Shown here: piece by piece, positions 23,901 to 27,198 of the stretch
Layout: every line of letters begins with the position of its first letter
Numbering within the stretch: position 1 is the stretch's first letter
Assembly: GCA_900543055.1 (NCBI GenBank)
Contig: UQQI01000020.1
Location: forward strand, 1 to 27,198
Source: an uncultured Mollicutes bacterium
GTDB lineage: Bacteria > Bacillota_I > Bacilli_A > RF39 > UBA660
Length of the DNA: 27,198 bases
Reading direction: 5' to 3'
The notes under the pieces: generated by a model
Databases searched by the model: none
What the model saw: only the letters and a program-made list of their open reading frames with translations
Told to the model about the DNA's origin: nothing
Position numbers and translations under genes: made by a program

Positions 23901-26154
23901 TTGCCTCTAATTCAGTATTCGCATTATAAGCAACTAATTGAGCATTTACACGGAATGAATAATCTGGACTCGTAGTATTAACGTTATAAGTTAATTTAAA
24001 TGGATTAGGATCTTTTGTCTTAATAATAACACTACCTACATGACAATTATCAATAGCAGGATTACCATCTTGTAAGTCAACCTTAGCACTAACAGCAAAT
24101 GAATATGTTTCATTACTTCTTAAATTATTTACATCTATTGGTATATTTAAGTTACCACTTGAAGTAATTATTCTACTAACACCTACAGAATCAGTATAAG
24201 TAATTGTAATTACTGAACCATCATCCAAATTAATAGTATTACCATCATCAGTAATTATAATTCTACCAGTAATTCTTTCAAACGTTACATTGTCTTCCTC
24301 AAAACTAACAGTTGGATATTGAACACCATCAATTTTCATAACTTCACTTAAATCAGTAACATATTCATATTCTTTATCGTTATCATCAAAAACAATAACC
24401 ACTCTAAATACATATGGAACTCCTCTTTGAATATCTGAATCATTTACTTTTAAAATTGCTGAAGAATTATCTGTCTTATTAATAGTAGCAAGAGGTGTAT
24501 TATCACCAGCAGCAATACTTCTAGCATCATACACTTCATATCTATAAGAAGTAATTCCATTATCAGGATCAGAAACATTCTTTAAAAGCATGTTAAATTC
24601 ACCTGTTTTCTTATTTAATGAAAATGTTGTATATCCATAAGTTGGTTTACTCTTTAAAGTAGTAAAAGTACTACTCATAACAAAGTCACTTGAAACAACA
24701 GCATCTTTATATACAAAATTAGAAAGTTCAACAGTATATTTACTATTATGTACTAATTGATTAAATGTAAGAGCAACCTCACTATTGTCTAAATTAACAT
24801 CATTTGTAGAAATAATACCTCCATTCTTATCTTTTAAAGTTGCTTTTACACTTAAAATATTTGAATAATCAGTCTTAATAATACTTACTTCTAAACTATC
24901 ATCACTTATATAGTTTTTTTCAATACTTATACCAATTGGCTCAGTAATAAATGTTTTTTGTATAAAATCTTTATTAAATTGAATTTCATTCTTACTATAA
25001 TTCGAATTAACAACTAATATATAATTTGTTTCTGGTTGTAGAGCTTCACTTTCAATATCAAATGTATTAGAACCTGCTTCTACAGTTGTCTCATATATTA
25101 TCTTATTTGAACCAGCCTCAATTATCTTAACAAACATATCCCCTTCAAGAACAGCCTCTTTATCAGATACAGCTACTTCTGCTCTAAGTCTGTTTGAAGT
25201 AATATCCATTTCAGTTACAGTAAACTCAGCATCCTTAACTCTACCAGACATATCAATTATTTCTTCAGTACTATCTTCATCAGTATCTATAATACCATTA
25301 TTAACTGAAGGTAATTTCTCATGTTCAACTTTCCCTTCACCATTACTATTATCATCAGAACCATCTGTTGATGAAGAACCATCCTTCTTATCGTCTTTTT
25401 TATACTTATCAACAATAGAAGAATTTTCCTCTTTATTAATTTCAATATTATCATCAGAATCAATTGTAATTTCTCCTAAAGAAAGTTTTCTCTCTCCCTT
25501 AAGATAAATATTCTTACCTGAAAAATCAACTATCATATCTCCAATAGTAACAGTAACATCACTACTAATATTTTGATATGCAACACCTTGATTTTCAAGT
25601 TTAATAATATTTCCTTCTAAATAACTAACTTCTAAATAATTATTATTAATAGTCTTTTTAATATCTCCTATTTGAAGTTCCATCTTATTACCAATTATCA
25701 TATACTTAGTATCAGATATTTTTAATAAGAAATTATTAAAATTTAATCTTTTATCTAAATAAGTAACTGTATAATTTGTACCATTCTTAGTAAAAACAGT
25801 ACCTGGATAAATATTATAATAATTATATGTCTTTTGACTTAAATCATTTAAATCTAAAATAGCGGACTTAGAAAATGTTGAAATTGAACCATCATCATAA
25901 TGAATAAATGTCTCAACTGGAATTGAAACATTTTCCTTTTTAGATGTTTCAATATTAACTTTATCATCCACTATTCTATATTTACTATCTTTAGTAAAAA
26001 AATACTTTTTAGTAGAAGACTCGCTCGTCCTAGCAATTACATGCCCATTACTTTCAAATTTAACAAATCTATTTTGATATACTAAAATACCAAAATAAAA
26101 CATTACGATAGTAATAATTAATACCGGGATAACTATTAAAAATCCTTTTTTCAT
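20950..26154 (-). CDS. Giant membrane-anchored FN3-like rod protein (1734 aa)
   Basis: The largest gene in the window. It has a basic N-terminus and signal-anchor helix (4-26), a beta-rich domain (about 30-235) with FLLKISDTKYMIIGN, an Asp/Ser/Lys linker (about 240-300), then more than 1400 residues of tandem immunoglobulin/fibronectin-III-like units. Recurring strands such as ETYSFAVSAKVDL, VPYVFRVVIVF, EAYYFTYTADLDLD and KYRIYIKPYL mark the ends of successive domains. I see no C-terminal membrane helix and no LPXTG sorting signal, so it is held only by its N-terminus, as an extracellular rod. Cys is nearly absent. It is the first gene of the ATPase operon after a terminator; AGGAG stands nine bases before the ATG. 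Adhesion or force transmission are guesses from architecture only. Confidence 0.82.
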   Translation of the reverse strand: MKKGFLIVIPVLIITIVMFYFGILVYQNRFVKFESNGHVIARTSESSTKKYFFTKDSKYRIVDDKVNIETSKKENVSIPVETFIHYDDGSISTFSKSAILDLNDLSQKTYNYYNIYPGTVFTKNGTNYTVTYLDKRLNFNNFLLKISDTKYMIIGNKMELQIGDIKKTINNNYLEVSYLEGNIIKLENQGVAYQNISSDVTVTIGDMIVDFSGKNIYLKGERKLSLGEITIDSDDNIEINKEENSSIVDKYKKDDKKDGSSSTDGSDDNSNGEGKVEHEKLPSVNNGIIDTDEDSTEEIIDMSGRVKDAEFTVTEMDITSNRLRAEVAVSDKEAVLEGDMFVKIIEAGSNKIIYETTVEAGSNTFDIESEALQPETNYILVVNSNYSKNEIQFNKDFIQKTFITEPIGISIEKNYISDDSLEVSIIKTDYSNILSVKATLKDKNGGIISTNDVNLDNSEVALTFNQLVHNSKYTVELSNFVYKDAVVSSDFVMSSTFTTLKSKPTYGYTTFSLNKKTGEFNMLLKNVSDPDNGITSYRYEVYDARSIAAGDNTPLATINKTDNSSAILKVNDSDIQRGVPYVFRVVIVFDDNDKEYEYVTDLSEVMKIDGVQYPTVSFEEDNVTFERITGRIIITDDGNTINLDDGSVITITYTDSVGVSRIITSSGNLNIPIDVNNLRSNETYSFAVSAKVDLQDGNPAIDNCHVGSVIIKTKDPNPFKLTYNVNTTSPDYSFRVNAQLVAYNANTELEANTLTGIQFNLYEGKTTSGILKKSIKKVDRNLDQYASTLRDDYYDNSFVIDPTLFGLKNSDLTAEYYTIEVTGAYDYTDYKNDLPIKDSVIIVKTNGVVPDPPDNLNDALDFEVIRNKDAVAPYKRDDLDGDTIVGYKVRAGYDNSKKYAKSINYQLRTSTGDIVSTKKYEIPASGDIDYVEFYCADGKLPGTEINEFRRGEAYYFTYTADLDLDFDGKAETVYPTGNVILRSKDVIPEKQAPHIKLYPSLSNATKYVWKYKYSDVDHTLQNQILFASVGDELVSSNRIEETDSYKEISFDVNKSGMFKINGIYETINNDTSYQKKRVLTNQYYEGILSPDFGSVNLFEDTNRVVISFADYDNKIDLFNRVAKIDIDFRGSSKTITVKDLTINNGNVVVDYSDIEALMGQSISTKIYFYYDYGVYGFESSGDYHVLQTIQNSLDSSAYYYSYENNNVDTDISAANKYMTFKFNSNSDKLVVYSKGNTSKVSYIGQNINSGGVNTNYTYYSPKALKKAEVRVSNNDVFSFTSIIPGVSLLDSKGNTSIEALLVNANIHMKLYGTGTNRIKDNKIFIELYSTNDDASENTLVDTYTFNVEDFDDNKSVKIDNLIPQSNYFIRVLADVYDGSNYTRTRLYDVDDQTTTKNYYFKTIGNVGFSNINVVYNPWAYNKRYLKLSYNLDEIVGYSYIKYEVYEIVDDTHENDILIDTNTENDVAFKKQMIKYINLSGTGAVTGKKYRIYIKPYLTTTINGEETDFALQPTSYDYYFSKLYAPYISISHSFANSNLTFKVNFQDYSKSVVDGVYNIHILDGNGIDVTPSEYKNKSYSINTLNQAFVVPGVSLGERYILYVNYNANYNNSLTNFASETRSYSTLIRDNEGISIGNVYADADLSDNTRINLTFFDSSKLSDITSIRYSIYDNNGYSVDNEASFVPQPMSTGNTNYYLYSIPEAITNEGIYFISLQFFKGDKVIDETTLEYRLIY

Positions 26155-26195
26155 AAATTAAATCTCCTATCAAATATATTAAGAATTACCATATG

Positions 26196-26211
26196 ATACT
26201 ACCAATAGTAT
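26196..26211. promoter_or_regulatory. Inverted repeat in the probable promoter region of the F1-like operon
   Basis: ATACTA-CCAA-TAGTAT is a perfect 6-bp inverted repeat in the 72-bp gap between the upstream terminator and the giant gene. On the minus strand a TTGGTA (26216-26211) with a 17-base spacer leads to a weak TATGGT (26193-26188), and the repeat lies in that spacer. An operator or promoter here is plausible but neither box is strong. Confidence 0.35.
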
Positions 26212-26222
26212 ACCAAATATAT

Positions 26223-26260
26223 AAAAAAAAAGCAAAAATTTATACATATTTTTGCTTTTT
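26223..26260 (-). terminator. Terminator between the upstream surface-protein gene and the F1-like operon
   Basis: On the minus strand AAAAAGCAAAAAT (26260-26248) pairs perfectly with ATTTTTGCTTTTT (26239-26227), followed by further T to 26223. The stop codon of the upstream gene (26242-26240) lies in the eight-base loop. The stem is A/T-rich, so termination may be partial. Confidence 0.65.
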
Positions 26261-27198
26261 ACTCTGTCTCTTAATTATAACAAGTAATAAGATAATTCCT
26301 CCTATTAAAGAGCTCATAATAATACCAACAGATAATAATATATTTTTCTTAGTCTTAGCAGTACCAAAATAATAATTATTAAGTTTAGAATTATTCTTTA
26401 TAACATAATTTGTACTTGGACTAGATAATTTATCTATAACATCAGAAGGTACTGAAGAATCATTTACAGGTATTTCATATACTTCATACTTAGTAGTAAC
26501 TGGATTATAAATAGTTGAATAAGTAGAAGTTATATTACTAACTTTAGAAGTATCTTCAGATGAAGTTAATACCTCTTTTATAGATTTATCTTCTAGTTTT
26601 TCTTCTAATTCTTTACTATCAGAATATTCATTAATTTTAGAATTACTTGTTTTTACTTTAGAAAAACTACTTACAAAATAACTAAATACATCTTCAATAA
26701 TAGACTTATTCTCTTCAATTACTTTTCCAGTTTTATAATTAAATACTACATAATTACCATCTTCATATAAAACAAATATAATATCACTTGAATTATACAT
26801 ATCACTTGTAAATGACTTAATATTTCTATTTTTAAATCTAGATGGAAACTTTATATTGTCTTTTAAACTATGTAATGAACCATCTTCTCCTAAATATATT
26901 AAATAATCATTATCATTATAATTACCCACAAATATATTATTCTTAATATTATTTAAAGAAGAATCAACTACTTCTAAATTATTATCTTTAACAAATAATT
27001 GTTTATCTAAAGCATGTCCATTTACACTAGAATAATTATAGAAAGTATTAATATTTTCAGTAGCATAATTAAAACTATACATTGGAACTACTTCACTACT
27101 AACTAAATTATCAATAGAAGATACCATTCTCTTTTTAGTTTTAATATCATAAACACTAGAGTCACTATATAATATTTTATTATTATAAATATTAATAG
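26240..27198 (-). CDS. C-terminally anchored surface protein, 5' end outside the window
   Basis: The frame is open to the window edge: before the first internal ATG at 27127 there are 23 further in-frame codons (reading INIYNNKILYSDSSVYDIKT), so the real start lies beyond 27198. The visible 318 residues contain short beta-strand units such as NDNDYLIYLGEDGSLHSLKD and DIIFVLYEDGNYVVFNYKTG, resembling blades of a beta-propeller. A Lys/Glu/Ser-rich segment follows, then a single C-terminal membrane helix (about 34-11 residues from the end, with SLIGGIILLLVII) and a basic tail RQSKKQKYV. That topology puts the propeller-like part outside the cell. It precedes the F1-like operon in the same direction behind a weak terminator. 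I recognise no named family. Confidence 0.7.
   Translation of the reverse strand, partial: INIYNNKILYSDSSVYDIKTKKRMVSSIDNLVSSEVVPMYSFNYATENINTFYNYSSVNGHALDKQLFVKDNNLEVVDSSLNNIKNNIFVGNYNDNDYLIYLGEDGSLHSLKDNIKFPSRFKNRNIKSFTSDMYNSSDIIFVLYEDGNYVVFNYKTGKVIEENKSIIEDVFSYFVSSFSKVKTSNSKINEYSDSKELEEKLEDKSIKEVLTSSEDTSKVSNITSTYSTIYNPVTTKYEVYEIPVNDSSVPSDVIDKLSSPSTNYVIKNNSKLNNYYFGTAKTKKNILLSVGIIMSSLIGGIILLLVIIKRQSKKQKYV

Noticed and set aside
1..27198. tRNA or rRNA genes, CRISPR arrays, riboswitches or intact insertion sequences
   Set aside because: No cloverleaf, repeat-spacer pattern, recognisable riboswitch core or intact transposase with terminal repeats was seen; short AT-rich repeats are expected at this base composition.

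Overview
The window is very AT-rich DNA, densely coded, from what looks like an uncultured low-GC member of the Bacillota, perhaps a gut or host-associated Bacilli lineage. Two independent markers of endospore formation are present: the spore-coat ATPase SpoIVA and an alpha/beta-type small acid-soluble spore protein (SASP), the latter preceded by a sequence matching a forespore (sigma-G/sigma-F) promoter. TGA acts as a stop codon (it ends the ATPase gamma and beta genes) and tryptophan is TGG, so the code is the standard bacterial one and not the Mycoplasma code.

Layout. Positions 1-3600 hold surface-polysaccharide genes: a partial GT-C membrane glycosyltransferase (minus strand, cut by the window edge), a divergent GtrII-like membrane glucosyltransferase and an LCP-family cell-wall polymer transferase. 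spoIVA follows at 3656-5131. Apart from a pseudogene relic, everything further right is on the minus strand. From right to left in transcription order there is a HipA-like kinase with an overlapping small partner (11849-10400); a canonical acetate kinase (10343-9150); and a run starting with a second, degenerate acetate kinase paralogue and continuing with an NrnA-type DHH phosphoesterase, EngB/YsxC GTPase and two unknown proteins (9061-5142). ThiI and the SASP gene lie at 13374-11920. A 647-bp gap (13396-14042) holds only a decayed plus-strand reading frame and the ThiI promoter region.

The most striking region is 14043-26154, one tightly packed minus-strand operon. Its order is: 1734-residue FN3-like surface protein, 485-residue FN3-like surface protein, c-like proteolipid, b/delta-like stalk protein, alpha, gamma, beta, truncated epsilon, and a 176-residue multi-pass membrane protein. 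The core order c-b-delta-alpha-gamma-beta-epsilon is that of a classical F-type ATP synthase, and alpha and beta keep intact nucleotide-binding and catalytic motifs. The membrane part is abnormal. There is no recognisable subunit a, the c-like protein has no Glu/Asp in its second helix where the ion-carrying carboxylate should be, epsilon lacks its C-terminal helices, and alpha has gained about 60 N-terminal residues and lost its C-terminal bundle. Two large membrane-anchored extracellular proteins are co-transcribed with it. The simplest reading is an F1-like rotary ATPase that no longer translocates ions and instead couples ATP hydrolysis to a cell-surface structure. This is conceptually like the F1-like/X0 ATPases of mycoplasmas (gliding motor, MIB-MIP-linked ATPase), but in a spore-forming bacterium and with different partners. 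A further C-terminally anchored surface protein (26240-27198, cut by the window edge) lies just upstream behind its own terminator and may belong to the same system.
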